21,283 bases of DNA from Pseudomonadota bacterium (GTDB taxonomy: Bacteria; Pseudomonadota; Alphaproteobacteria; Sphingomonadales; Sphingomonadaceae): the NCBI GenBank assembly GCA_023387085.1, contig JAEWIL010000148.1, positions 1-21,283 on the forward strand, given 5' to 3'. A program made the position numbers and the translations under genes. The notes beneath the pieces were generated by a model. The model saw only the letters and a program-made list of their open reading frames with translations. It made no database searches and was not told where the DNA came from. Shown one piece after another: positions 1 through 7,289 of this stretch (positions are counted from its first letter, which is position 1; every line of letters begins with the position of its first letter).

Positions 1-26
1 GCTTTCGCCGGGGCGTCGGCTATAGA

Positions 27-1235
27 TCAGAAATCGCGCGGTCCCGCGAGTTCCTTTATCTGCCAGGGCAGGCCGTGCTTGTTCAGCATGTCCATGAAGG
101 GATCGGGATCCATCTGTTCCATGTTGAACACGCCGGTGCCGCTCCACGCACCCGTCACCATCATCGCGGCGCCGATCATCGCGGGGACGCCGGTGGTGTA
201 GCTGACTGCCTGGTTGCCCGTTTCGGCATAGGCGTCCTCATGGTCGCAGATGTTGTAGAGGTAGAGCGTCTTTTCCGTCCCGTCCTTGGCCAGGCCGGTC
301 GCGATGACGCCGATGTTGGTCTTGCCTTTGGTCGTTTCGCCAAGGCTCGACGGTTCGGGAAGCACGGCCTTCAGGAATTGCAGCGGGATGATTTCCTTGC
401 CTTCATAGATCACGGGGTCGATCCGCGTCATGCCCACATTCTGCAGCACGGTCAGGTGCTGGATATAGGCGTCGCCGAAAGTCATCCAGAAGCGGATGCG
501 CTTGATCTCCGGCAGGTGAGTCTTCAGGCTTTCGATCTCCTCATGATACATGAGGTACATATTCTTCGGGCCGACTTCCTCGAAGTCGAACTGCTGCTTC
601 ACCGACATCGGCGGGGTCTCGACCCAGTCGCCATTTTCCCAGTGACGCGCGACGGCGGTCACTTCACGGATGTTGATTTCGGGGTTGAAATTGGTCGCAA
701 AATGCTGGCCATGATCGCCGCCGTTGCAGTCGAGGATGTCGAGCGTGTCGATGCGGTCGAAATGGTGCTTGCGGAGCCAGGTCGTGAAGACGCTCGTCAC
801 GCCCGGGTCGAAGCCCGAGCCGAGCAGCGCCATCAGACCCGCGTCCTTGAAGCGGTCCTGATACGCCCATTGCCAGTGATATTCGAACTTTGCCTCGTCG
901 CGCGGTTCGTAGTTCGCGGTGTCCATATAATGCGCGCCGGTCGAGAGGCACGCCTCCATGATCGTGAGATCCTGATAGGGGAGCGCGAGGTTCACGACGT
1001 GCGTCGCCCCGATCTGACGGATCAGCGCCGCGGTCGCGTCGATATGGTCGGCGTCGACCTCGGCGGTCTTGATCGTCACGCCGGTGCGGGTCTTTACCGA
1101 CTCGGCGATCGCGTCGCACTTGAACTTGCGACGGCTGGCCAGCGTGATGTCGGGAAAGATGTCGGCGTTCATCGCCATCTTGTGCACCGCGACCGAACCG
1201 ACGCCGCCTGCGCCGATCACCAGAACCTTGCTCAT
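27..1235 (-). CDS. Carboxynorspermidine synthase (saccharopine dehydrogenase family)
   Basis: 402-residue enzyme of the saccharopine dehydrogenase-like family. It matches the carboxynorspermidine/carboxyspermidine dehydrogenase group, which reductively condenses aspartate semialdehyde with a diamine using NADPH, upstream of the decarboxylase NspC in spermidine or homospermidine synthesis; it acts in the cytoplasm. The N-terminus is a Rossmann nucleotide-binding segment (VLVIGAGGVGSVAVHKMA, residues 4-21). Further family-like segments are NLALPYQD, GAHYMDTANYEPRD and LGSGFDPGVTSVF, and the C-terminal half carries GNQAVSYTTGVPAMIGA. The ATG at 1235 is preferred over the TTG one codon upstream because AGGAG lies about 7 bases before it. 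A partner nspC would be expected just past the left edge of the window, which cannot be seen. The family call is firm; the exact substrate is inferred. Confidence 0.88.
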   Translation of the reverse strand: MSKVLVIGAGGVGSVAVHKMAMNADIFPDITLASRRKFKCDAIAESVKTRTGVTIKTAEVDADHIDATAALIRQIGATHVVNLALPYQDLTIMEACLSTGAHYMDTANYEPRDEAKFEYHWQWAYQDRFKDAGLMALLGSGFDPGVTSVFTTWLRKHHFDRIDTLDILDCNGGDHGQHFATNFNPEINIREVTAVARHWENGDWVETPPMSVKQQFDFEEVGPKNMYLMYHEEIESLKTHLPEIKRIRFWMTFGDAYIQHLTVLQNVGMTRIDPVIYEGKEIIPLQFLKAVLPEPSSLGETTKGKTNIGVIATGLAKDGTEKTLYLYNICDHEDAYAETGNQAVSYTTGVPAMIGAAMMVTGAWSGTGVFNMEQMDPDPFMDMLNKHGLPWQIKELAGPRDF

Positions 1236-1298
1236 CAAAAATCTCCTGCCCGCTATGCTGCGGCTTGTGTTGTATGCCGCGCCCTATAGGACGAAGCC

Positions 1299-2288
1299 AT
1301 GACAGAACAAAGCCCCGATCCCTTGCGGAATCCCGACCGTGCGCCGACGCTGGCGGGTGTCGAACGCGCCGCGGCGAAAGTTGCTGCATTGCTGCCGCAA
1401 ACTCCGTTGCTGCCGCTCGAAGTCGACGGCCTGACCATCTGGTGCAAGGCCGAGTGCCTGCAACCCGTTGGCGCCTTCAAGATCCGTGGCGCGTGGCACC
1501 GGCTGAGCGATCTGACACCCGAGGAAGCGGCGGCGGGCGTCGTCGGCGAGTCTAGCGGCAACCACGCGCAGGGCGTCGCTTGGGCGGCGAAGCGGCTGGG
1601 GATCCGGGCGACGATCGTGATGCCGAGGAATGCACCCGCGATGAAGCTCGCCGCGACGCGCGCGCTGGGCGCGGAGGTCGTGCTTTACGACCGCGTTACC
1701 GAATCGCGCGATGCGGTGGCGGTAAAGCTGTTAGCGGAGCGCGGCGGGACGCTGGTTCATGCCTATGGCGACCCGTGGATCATCGAGGGGCAGGGCAGTG
1801 CGGGGATCGAAGCGCGCGCGCAGATGCGCGAACGAGGGGTCGGCGAGCCCGACCAGGTCGTCGCCTGCTGCGGTGGCGGCGGCTTGTCCGCGGGCCTCGC
1901 GCTTGCCTGCCCCGATGCACAGATCGTTGCGGTCGAGCCCGAGGGCTGGGACGATGTCACGCGCAGCCTTGCCGCCGGCGAGATATTGTCGGTCGAGGAT
2001 ATGACCTATCCGACCGAATGCGACGCATTGCAGACGCCCGAGACATGGCCGATCAACTTCGCGGTACTGCAGGCGCGAGGCGTGGTCGGGGTCGCCGTCA
2101 CGCGGAACGAGGTGCGCCACGCGATGCGGACGGTGTTCGAGAAGCTGCATCTGGTTGTCGAGCCGGGCGGGGCGGCGGCGCTCGCGGCGGTATTGGCCGG
2201 GAAGGTGGGGCTGACCGTCGCGACGCTCGTCACCCTGTCGGGCGGCAATGTCGATCCGTTGAAGTTCGCCGAGGTCATCGCCGAATAG
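1299..2288 (+). CDS. Threonine/serine dehydratase-like PLP enzyme
   Basis: 329-residue fold-type II PLP enzyme of the threonine dehydratase / serine racemase / 3-hydroxyaspartate ammonia-lyase group, expected to deaminate a hydroxy-amino acid to a 2-oxo acid. The PLP lysine is K61 in GAFKIRGA. The substrate loop is SSGNHAQG (about residues 87-94). The phosphate-binding glycine loop is CCGGGGLSAG (about 189-198), and the C-terminal part contains LSGGNVDP. The length is that of the catalytic domain alone: there is no C-terminal ACT regulatory domain as in biosynthetic IlvA, so allosteric isoleucine control is unlikely. The start follows AGGACGA. It is divergent from the polyamine gene, with 63 bases between the starts. 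Substrate (Thr, Ser or 3-hydroxy-Asp) cannot be settled from sequence. Confidence 0.85.
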   Translation: MTEQSPDPLRNPDRAPTLAGVERAAAKVAALLPQTPLLPLEVDGLTIWCKAECLQPVGAFKIRGAWHRLSDLTPEEAAAGVVGESSGNHAQGVAWAAKRLGIRATIVMPRNAPAMKLAATRALGAEVVLYDRVTESRDAVAVKLLAERGGTLVHAYGDPWIIEGQGSAGIEARAQMRERGVGEPDQVVACCGGGGLSAGLALACPDAQIVAVEPEGWDDVTRSLAAGEILSVEDMTYPTECDALQTPETWPINFAVLQARGVVGVAVTRNEVRHAMRTVFEKLHLVVEPGGAAALAAVLAGKVGLTVATLVTLSGGNVDPLKFAEVIAE

Positions 2289-2334
2289 GAAACTAATCCG
2301 CCGCCGTGCGTTGGGACGGAGAAGGAGAAGCAAG

Positions 2335-2796
2335 ATGCGAAAGAGTGTCATTCTGGCCGGCGCCGCGATGCTCGCCGTGCTGGCAGGCTGCGAAAAGGCC
2401 GAAGCGCCGGCGCCCGCCGACAACAAGACGACGACCGAGGAAGTGCCGGTGGAGACGGTCCCGACCGAAACCGCAGCGACCGACGAGGCTGCGATGGACC
2501 CCGCGACCGCGCCGCATCGCTTCGCGAGTTGGGCGGGCAAATGGACGGGAGTCGAGGGCATGTATGTCACTATCACCACCGCCGCGCCCGAAAAATACAA
2601 GCTGGAGATGCAATCCGACCTCGACACCAAGGGAACTTACGAGGGCTGGGACAGCGAGCATGGGATCAAGTTCAAGCGCGGTGGCCAGGAATTGTCGCTT
2701 CATCGCGGCAACGGCGACGACACGGGCCTCAAATATCTGGCGGGCAAGAAGGATTGCCTGATCGTCAAGGATGGCGAGGGATATTGCCGCGACTGA
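2335..2796 (+). CDS. Small lipoprotein of unknown function
   Basis: 153 residues. The ATG at 2335 is chosen because GAAGGAG precedes it and it gives a textbook lipoprotein signal: MRK, a short hydrophobic core, then lipobox LAGC with the lipidated cysteine at residue 19. The mature protein begins with an acidic Pro/Ala/Thr-rich linker (about residues 20-55) and then a compact domain containing FASWAGKWTGVEGMYVTI and a Lys/Gly-rich end with two cysteines. The FASWAGKWTGVEGMY stretch looks like the first strand of a small beta-barrel-type periplasmic domain, but I do not recognise the family. It lies 46 bases after the dehydratase and may be co-transcribed. Envelope location is well supported; function is unknown. 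Confidence 0.75.
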   Translation: MRKSVILAGAAMLAVLAGCEKAEAPAPADNKTTTEEVPVETVPTETAATDEAAMDPATAPHRFASWAGKWTGVEGMYVTITTAAPEKYKLEMQSDLDTKGTYEGWDSEHGIKFKRGGQELSLHRGNGDDTGLKYLAGKKDCLIVKDGEGYCRD

Positions 2797-2950
2797 TTTT
2801 CATAGGCTCGTCGGCCTTTCGGGATGACGGGCTGGTAAATGAAGGTTTTCCTGCGGCCGTCGTCACAATCTCGATTCCGGCGACGACGTTCGCGCGAAAT
2901 CGCTTGTCGTCCGTTTGCTGCTAACGTCGCCGCCAAAGGGGAGGGGATGT

Positions 2951-3550
2951 ATGGGCAACAGGATCGAAACGGCAGGGCGAGCGGATTTGATCGCGGTGAT
3001 GGAAACTTTGGCACAGGCGTTCCAGAGCGATCCGGCGCTGTCGTGGATCCTGCCCGATCCGGATCATCGCGCCCGCGCGCTGCGGAGTCTGTTCCACGTG
3101 CTGGTTCCCGCCGACCGGCGCGCGGGTGTTGCGCTGCGCGCGGACGGAGACGAGGCGGCGGCGCTGTGGCGCGCGCCGGGGCAGGCGCATAGCGGGACGC
3201 TGGAATTCCTGCGCAGCGTCGTCCCGCTTGTCGCGACGTTCGGCACCGCGCTGCCGCGCGGCCTGAAAGTGCAGGGCGGGATCGATGCGCATCGGCCCAA
3301 GGGGCGCTTCTGGTATCTCCATTATGTCGGTGTGCGTCCCGAGCATCAGGGCAAGGGGCATGGCGGGCGGATCATCCGCGCGCAGACGGCGGTGGCCGAT
3401 GTCGGGGGGCTGCCATGCTGGCTGGAAACCGCGACGGCGGAGAATGTCCCGCTTTACGAGCGTCTGGGTTTCGTGACGCAGGTCGAGTGGGACGTCCCCG
3501 GGGGCGGTCCGCATTTCTGGGGAATGACGCGGCCGGCATCAAATCCATGA
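2951..3550 (+). CDS. GNAT family N-acetyltransferase
   Basis: 199 residues. The acetyl-CoA binding motif A is visible as VRPEHQGKGHGGRII (Q/R-x-x-G-x-G/A type), preceded by the strand WYLHYVGV and followed by the typical LETATAENVPLYERLGF (motif B region), ending in FWGMTRP. Early residues read ADLIAVMETLAQAFQSDPALSWILPD, a pattern common in this acetyltransferase group. The ATG at 2951 follows GAGGGGA; an upstream in-frame alternative start has no ribosome site. The acceptor substrate is unknown. Its last 12 bases overlap the end of an opposing 50-codon ORF on the minus strand. Confidence 0.85.
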   Translation: MGNRIETAGRADLIAVMETLAQAFQSDPALSWILPDPDHRARALRSLFHVLVPADRRAGVALRADGDEAAALWRAPGQAHSGTLEFLRSVVPLVATFGTALPRGLKVQGGIDAHRPKGRFWYLHYVGVRPEHQGKGHGGRIIRAQTAVADVGGLPCWLETATAENVPLYERLGFVTQVEWDVPGGGPHFWGMTRPASNP

Positions 3551-3691
3551 AAGGGCGAACAGGATCGCCCCGACAACGCCGACGATGGTCAGTCGAATAA
3601 AGCAGCCCAAACGCTCTCGACGCGTCCGGAGATCGGGAACACTCGCCGCGTCAGACGCCAGTCCCAACACGTCGAAGAGATCGAGCGGCAT
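3539..3691 (-). CDS. Small single-TM protein, third gene of the hemA operon
   Basis: A 50-codon ORF read directly from the minus strand: ATG at 3691, TGA at 3539-3541. The N-terminal half is soluble and polar (MPLDLFDVLGLASDAAS, then a basic stretch DLRTRRERLG). The C-terminal third is one hydrophobic helix (IRLTIVGVVGAILFALSWI), so a tail-anchored or C-terminal-TM topology is expected. It begins 6 bases after the nitroreductase stop with GGGCGG immediately upstream, which fits translation from the same transcript. The stop lies inside the last codons of the opposing GNAT gene. No family is recognised. The amphipathic basic stretch followed by a clean TM helix in a correctly spaced position argues that it is real. 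Confidence 0.55.
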   Translation of the reverse strand: MPLDLFDVLGLASDAASVPDLRTRRERLGCFIRLTIVGVVGAILFALSWI

Positions 3692-3697
3692 TCCGCC

Positions 3698-4387
3698 CTA
3701 ATCGTCGAAGCCGACGAACCGCACCGCCTCGTCGACCGTTTTGCGGTTCGACACGACAGAGTTCGCCGGAAACGCCTCGTCGGGCCAGCCGAGCGCGACG
3801 CAGATCATGATCACCTGATCGTCCGGGATGCGCGCATGCTCGCGCACGACGGGGCTTTGCATGATGCCCTGGCTGTTGATGACACAGCCGAGGCCGCGCG
3901 ACCAGGCGGCGTTGACGAGCGCGTTGGTCACGGCGCCACAGTCGAACGGAGCGATATCGCTGCCGAGCAGGACGCGGTCGTAGGTGACGACGATGCTGAC
4001 CGGAGCGTCGAACTGACGGAACCCGCGCAACACCCAGTCCTGCCGTGCGTCCTTGTCGTCGCGCGCAATCCCCATCGCGCCGAACAATTGTTTCGCGATT
4101 TCAATCTGCCGGGCGCGATGGTCGTCGGCGATGCCGTCGAAGCGGCGGAACTCGCGGCTGTCGGGCTTGCCCGCCAATATGCCTTCGGTGTTGCCCTTGC
4201 GGATCGCCTCCAGCGGCGCGCCGGTGACGACCGAGAAATTCCAGCACTGGTTGTTGAAGGAGGAGGGCGCGCGCATCGCGACCCCGATCACTTCGGCGAT
4301 CAGCTCCTTCGGAACAGGCTCGTCGAGGAAGCCGCGGATCGAGCGGCGCCCCAGAACGACCTCGTCGTAGCGCGGCGCTTCGGTCAC
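3698..4387 (-). CDS. Nitroreductase family FMN oxidoreductase
   Basis: 229 residues of the FMN-dependent nitroreductase family, which use NAD(P)H to reduce nitro compounds, quinones or flavins. FMN-binding segments are visible: RRSIRGFLDEPVP near residues 14-26, MRAPSSFNNQCWNF near 38-51, and the C-terminal half with CGAVTNALVNAAWSRGLG and VALGWPDE. The start is GTG, overlapping the hemA stop in a GTGA, with GGAG about 12 bases upstream, so it is translationally coupled to hemA. A role linked to heme or porphyrin redox chemistry is possible from position alone but is not shown by the sequence. Confidence 0.88.
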   Translation of the reverse strand: MTEAPRYDEVVLGRRSIRGFLDEPVPKELIAEVIGVAMRAPSSFNNQCWNFSVVTGAPLEAIRKGNTEGILAGKPDSREFRRFDGIADDHRARQIEIAKQLFGAMGIARDDKDARQDWVLRGFRQFDAPVSIVVTYDRVLLGSDIAPFDCGAVTNALVNAAWSRGLGCVINSQGIMQSPVVREHARIPDDQVIMICVALGWPDEAFPANSVVSNRKTVDEAVRFVGFDD

Positions 4388-5604
4388 GCCGCTTTCTGAA
4401 GCTCCAGCTCGAGCCGGTCCCAGATCTCGACGAGCGCTTCGGTCAGCTCGCGCATCATCGCTTCGTCATGCGTTGGGCCGGGAGTGAAGCGCAGGCGTTC
4501 GGGGCCGCGCGGCACCGTCGGGAAGTTGATCGGCTGGACGTAGACGCCGTATTCGGCAAGCAAAATGTCGCTGATCTTCTTCGCGCGCACCGGATCGCCG
4601 ACCATCAGCGGGACGATGTGCGTCGTCGAATCCATCACCGGCAGGCCGGCGTCGCGGAAGCTCTGCTTGAGATAGGCGGCGGCGGCCTGCTGCGCGTCGC
4701 GCTCGACGCTCGACTGCTTGAGGTGGCGCACGCTGGCGAGCACGCCCGCGACGAGCACCGGCGACAGACTGGTCGTGAAGATGAAGCCGGGCGCATAGCT
4801 GCGGATCACGTCGATGATATTCTTGTCGGCGGCGATATAGCCGCCCATCACGCCGAACGCCTTGCCGAGCGTTCCCTCGATGATGTCGACGCGGTGCGCC
4901 GCCTCGTCGCGGTCGGTGATGCCGCCGCCGCGCGGGCCGTACATGCCGACGGCGTGAACCTCGTCGCAATAGGTCAGCGCGTTATATTTCTCGGCGAGGT
5001 CGCAGACCGCGTGGATCGGCGCGATATCGCCGTCCATCGAATAGACACTCTCGAAGGCGATCACCTTGGCCGCCTGCGGGTCGTCGGCGGCAAGCAGTTC
5101 CTCGAGATGATCGAGGTCGTTGTGGCGCCAGACGCGCTTTTCGCAGCCCGAATTGCGGATGCCCGCGATCATCGAGGCGTGGTTGAGCTCGTCCGAATAG
5201 ATGATGCAGCCGGGCAGCAGCTTGCCGAGCGTGCCGAGTGTCGCCTCGTTCGAGATATAGCCCGAGGTGAAGAGCAGCGCGCCTTCCTTCCCGTGCAGGT
5301 CAGCAAGCTCGGCCTCGAGATCGATGTGATAATGGGTGTTGCCCGCGATGTTGCGCGTACCGCCGGCGCCCGCGCCGACGTCGTGCAGCGCTTCTTCCAT
5401 CGCGGCGATAACCTTGGGGTGCTGGCCCATCGAGAGATAGTCGTTCGAGCACCAGACCGTGATCGGCTTTGGCCCGTTATGCCCCGCAAAGCAGCGGGCG
5501 TTCGGAAAGGCGCCCTTGTTGCGCAGGATGTCGATGAAGACGCGGTAGCGCCCTTCTTCGTGCAGCCGGTCGATCGCCCGAGCGAAAATATCGTTATAGT
5601 TCAC
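4384..5604 (-). CDS. hemA: 5-aminolevulinate synthase
   Basis: 406 residues; condenses glycine with succinyl-CoA to 5-aminolevulinate, the committed step of the C4 (Shemin) route to heme, in the cytoplasm. This is an alpha-oxoamine synthase of PLP fold-type I. The PLP lysine is K248 in EGTLGKAFG, the same position as in characterised bacterial ALAS. Other signatures are CSNDYLSMGQHP, GGTRNIAGNTHYH, LLFTSGYISNEA, SDELNHASMI and TYCDEVHAVGMYGPRGGG. The start is a GTG at 5604; an in-frame TGA only two codons upstream rules out any longer start. It heads a coupled unit with the nitroreductase and the small TM protein. The 218-base upstream region is shared with the divergent exported-protein gene and presumably holds its promoter. 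Confidence 0.97.
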   Translation of the reverse strand: MNYNDIFARAIDRLHEEGRYRVFIDILRNKGAFPNARCFAGHNGPKPITVWCSNDYLSMGQHPKVIAAMEEALHDVGAGAGGTRNIAGNTHYHIDLEAELADLHGKEGALLFTSGYISNEATLGTLGKLLPGCIIYSDELNHASMIAGIRNSGCEKRVWRHNDLDHLEELLAADDPQAAKVIAFESVYSMDGDIAPIHAVCDLAEKYNALTYCDEVHAVGMYGPRGGGITDRDEAAHRVDIIEGTLGKAFGVMGGYIAADKNIIDVIRSYAPGFIFTTSLSPVLVAGVLASVRHLKQSSVERDAQQAAAAYLKQSFRDAGLPVMDSTTHIVPLMVGDPVRAKKISDILLAEYGVYVQPINFPTVPRGPERLRFTPGPTHDEAMMRELTEALVEIWDRLELELQKAA

Positions 5605-5732
5605 GCTTCAGCCCCGCTTGTCAGCTGGTCGCCGTTCCCTCGCCGACGGCTATTAACATGCGGGCCAATAGCGTCGAACGGGGGTGAAATCCAGTGCGAA
5701 CGATTCGCAGATATGGGGCAAATTGTCCTACA

Positions 5733-5755
5733 TGACCGATCGTTGTGACCGATCG
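5733..5755. promoter_or_regulatory. TGACCGATCG direct repeat between hemA and a secreted-protein gene
   Basis: TGACCGATCG occurs at 5733-5742 and again at 5746-5755, a 13-base period. It sits in the only sizeable intergenic region flanking hemA, about 130 bases upstream of the hemA GTG and about 70 bases upstream of the opposing ATG at 5823. Tandem 10-mers in a divergent promoter region suggest a regulator site, but the half-sites match no operator I can name and could be chance. Confidence 0.3.
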
Positions 5756-5822
5756 CACCGCGAAGCCGGTCCGAAATCGCCAGGTTTGGAGTCGAACCGA
5801 AACCGAAAGGAATGATCCCGAC

Positions 5823-6347
5823 ATGCGTCTTTCCATGGTTGCCATCCTGTCCGTTGCTGCAGGATTTGCCGTATCGAAACCTGCTCCTGCACAGGCGCCT
5901 GCGCCGTTCGACGGCGGCTGGATGAGCTGCGAGGAATGGCAGGGATCGGAGATCTGCGAGTATAAATTGCTCGCACAGCATGGCGACCGGGTGTGCGGGC
6001 TTCAGAGCTATTTCGCGACCAACGCCTATCACGAGCAGCGGTTCGTCGGCACGGCGAGGGGGAACATGGCGCATATCGACAGGATCTGCGGCGATCCGGG
6101 CTCGGAGACCGACAGCTATTGCGAGGGGCAGGCGCCAAATGGGGCAGAGAAGGTCGGTTGGGAAGCGACCGACCAAACGCTGTACCTGTGCAATGGGGAA
6201 TTGATTGGTGCAGCCGGCGACGGCGCTGTTAGTTGTGCCGGCGTCGAGCCGGGGACGGGCATGCCCAGGGCTCGCTCGCTCGGCGACCACGGCCCCGATG
6301 ACGCAGACCGGGCATGGCTGGCGTCATGCGCAGCGGGCGCCGAATAA
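5823..6347 (+). CDS. Cysteine-rich exported protein of unknown function
   Basis: 174 residues. The ATG at 5823 is chosen because AAAGGA lies 11 bases upstream and the N-terminus then forms an export signal (MRLSMVAILSVAAGFAVS), with processing expected somewhere around residues 18-25 (APAQA). The predicted mature part holds eight cysteines (in WMSCEEW, SEICEY, RVCGL, RICGD, SYCEG, LYLCNG, VSCAG and ASCAA), an even number that would suit disulfides in the periplasm or outside. I do not recognise the family. It is divergent from hemA and its stop lies 7 bases from the stop of the opposing murI. Confidence 0.7.
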   Translation: MRLSMVAILSVAAGFAVSKPAPAQAPAPFDGGWMSCEEWQGSEICEYKLLAQHGDRVCGLQSYFATNAYHEQRFVGTARGNMAHIDRICGDPGSETDSYCEGQAPNGAEKVGWEATDQTLYLCNGELIGAAGDGAVSCAGVEPGTGMPRARSLGDHGPDDADRAWLASCAAGAE

Positions 6348-6354
6348 TTCCTCG

Positions 6355-7164
6355 CTAGATCGTCTCGATCGCGCCGATGTCATAGGGTAACAGCGCCGCG
6401 AGCGGCGGGGGCGGGCGATCCTGGCTGCGCGTGAACACTGCCGTTCCGGGCTGCGCGGTGGCGGGCCATGATTGACCTTCGGTCAGATGGGCAACGCGCC
6501 GCGCGATGCCGGCGGCGCCGTCGATCAGCCGGACATCGCTCCCGGCGGCCGCCTGCAATTCGTCGAGCAGCAGCGGGAAATGCGTACAGGCAAGGACGAT
6601 CACATCCATCGCTTCTCCGCCCGCCTGATCGCGAAGGCCGGCTATGGCGCGCCGAGCAGCGCCCGTGTCTACAGGTTTGCCGTTCAGCTTGGCTTCGGCG
6701 GCGTTGACGAGGCCGGGACTGCCATGACGCAGCACGGTCTTGTCGCCCGCGAATTTCGCGCCGAGATCGTCGACATAGGGCTGGCGGACCGTCGCCTCGG
6801 TGCCGAGGACGCCGATCACGCCGGTCTTTGTCATCTCGGCGGCGGGCTTGATCGCCGGCACCGTGCCGACGATCGGCAAGTCGAGCGCGGCGCGCACATG
6901 TGGCAGCGCGATCGTCGAGGCCGTGTTGCACGCGATGACGATCAGGCGCGGGTGGTAGCGTTCGACGAGCCGGCCGAGCAGCGCGGGGACGCGCGCCGCG
7001 AGCTCCTCGTTGCTCTTTTCGCCATAGGGCAGGCCGGCATAGTCGGCCGCATAGACAATCGGCGCAGTAGGCAGCAACGCGCGCGTCGGGCCGAGCACGG
7101 TCAGCCCGCCGAGGCCGCTGTCGAAGAAGAGGATAGGCGCGTCGGAAGCCGGGGAATGATCCAT
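6355..7164 (-). CDS. murI: Glutamate racemase
   Basis: 269 residues; interconverts L- and D-glutamate without a cofactor, supplying D-Glu for peptidoglycan. The two catalytic cysteines are present: C79 in ACNTAS and C193 in LACTHFPLL. The N-terminal FDSGLGGLTVL (residues 14-24) and DYAGLPYGEKS (41-51) are the substrate-loop signatures. The ATG at 7164 is chosen because the protein then begins directly at the family N-terminus; a possible upstream extension of 47 codons is Arg/Gly-rich and crosses the intergenic inverted repeat, so it is rejected. There is no clear ribosome site. The gene is divergent from plsY. Confidence 0.95.
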   Translation of the reverse strand: MDHSPASDAPILFFDSGLGGLTVLGPTRALLPTAPIVYAADYAGLPYGEKSNEELAARVPALLGRLVERYHPRLIVIACNTASTIALPHVRAALDLPIVGTVPAIKPAAEMTKTGVIGVLGTEATVRQPYVDDLGAKFAGDKTVLRHGSPGLVNAAEAKLNGKPVDTGAARRAIAGLRDQAGGEAMDVIVLACTHFPLLLDELQAAAGSDVRLIDGAAGIARRVAHLTEGQSWPATAQPGTAVFTRSQDRPPPPLAALLPYDIGAIETI

Positions 7165-7196
7165 ATCGGACGCGGCGATACGCCAATCGCCCCGGC

Positions 7197-7237
7197 GGCG
7201 GCAAGCGCGGCGTTGACCGGCGGCCCCGCTTGCCGCC
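7197..7237. repeat. Perfect 11-bp inverted repeat between murI and plsY
   Basis: GGCGGCAAGCG at 7197-7207 pairs exactly with CGCTTGCCGCC at 7227-7237, with a 19-base loop containing TTGACC. It lies in the 125-base divergent gap, 33 bases from the murI ATG and 52 bases before the plsY ATG. No T-run follows on either strand, so it is not an intrinsic terminator. It may be a leader hairpin or a regulator site; GC-rich composition makes chance possible. Confidence 0.4.
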
Positions 7238-7289
7238 AAAAGGCACCGCGAAGGGCCGGAGCCGAATCCGGCGGGCAGGGGATGCCGAT

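Noticed and set aside
75..1289. 404-codon plus-strand open frame opposite the carboxynorspermidine synthase
   Set aside because: Antisense shadow; His/Arg/Asp-rich with no domain, while the minus-strand frame has clear family motifs.
1264..1289. TTGTGT ... TATAGG as a sigma-70 promoter for the dehydratase gene
   Set aside because: The spacing is short and the -10 box would lie within a few bases of the start codon, so it is not supportable.
2797..2950. Structured RNA or extra gene between the lipoprotein and GNAT genes
   Set aside because: Only weak, mismatched inverted repeats and no ORF with a ribosome site were found.
4468..5748. 426-codon plus-strand open frame opposite hemA
   Set aside because: Antisense shadow of hemA with no recognisable motif and Asp/Arg/Val-biased composition.
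6348..6354. Terminator between the cysteine-rich protein gene and murI
   Set aside because: Only 7 bases separate the stops and no hairpin is visible.
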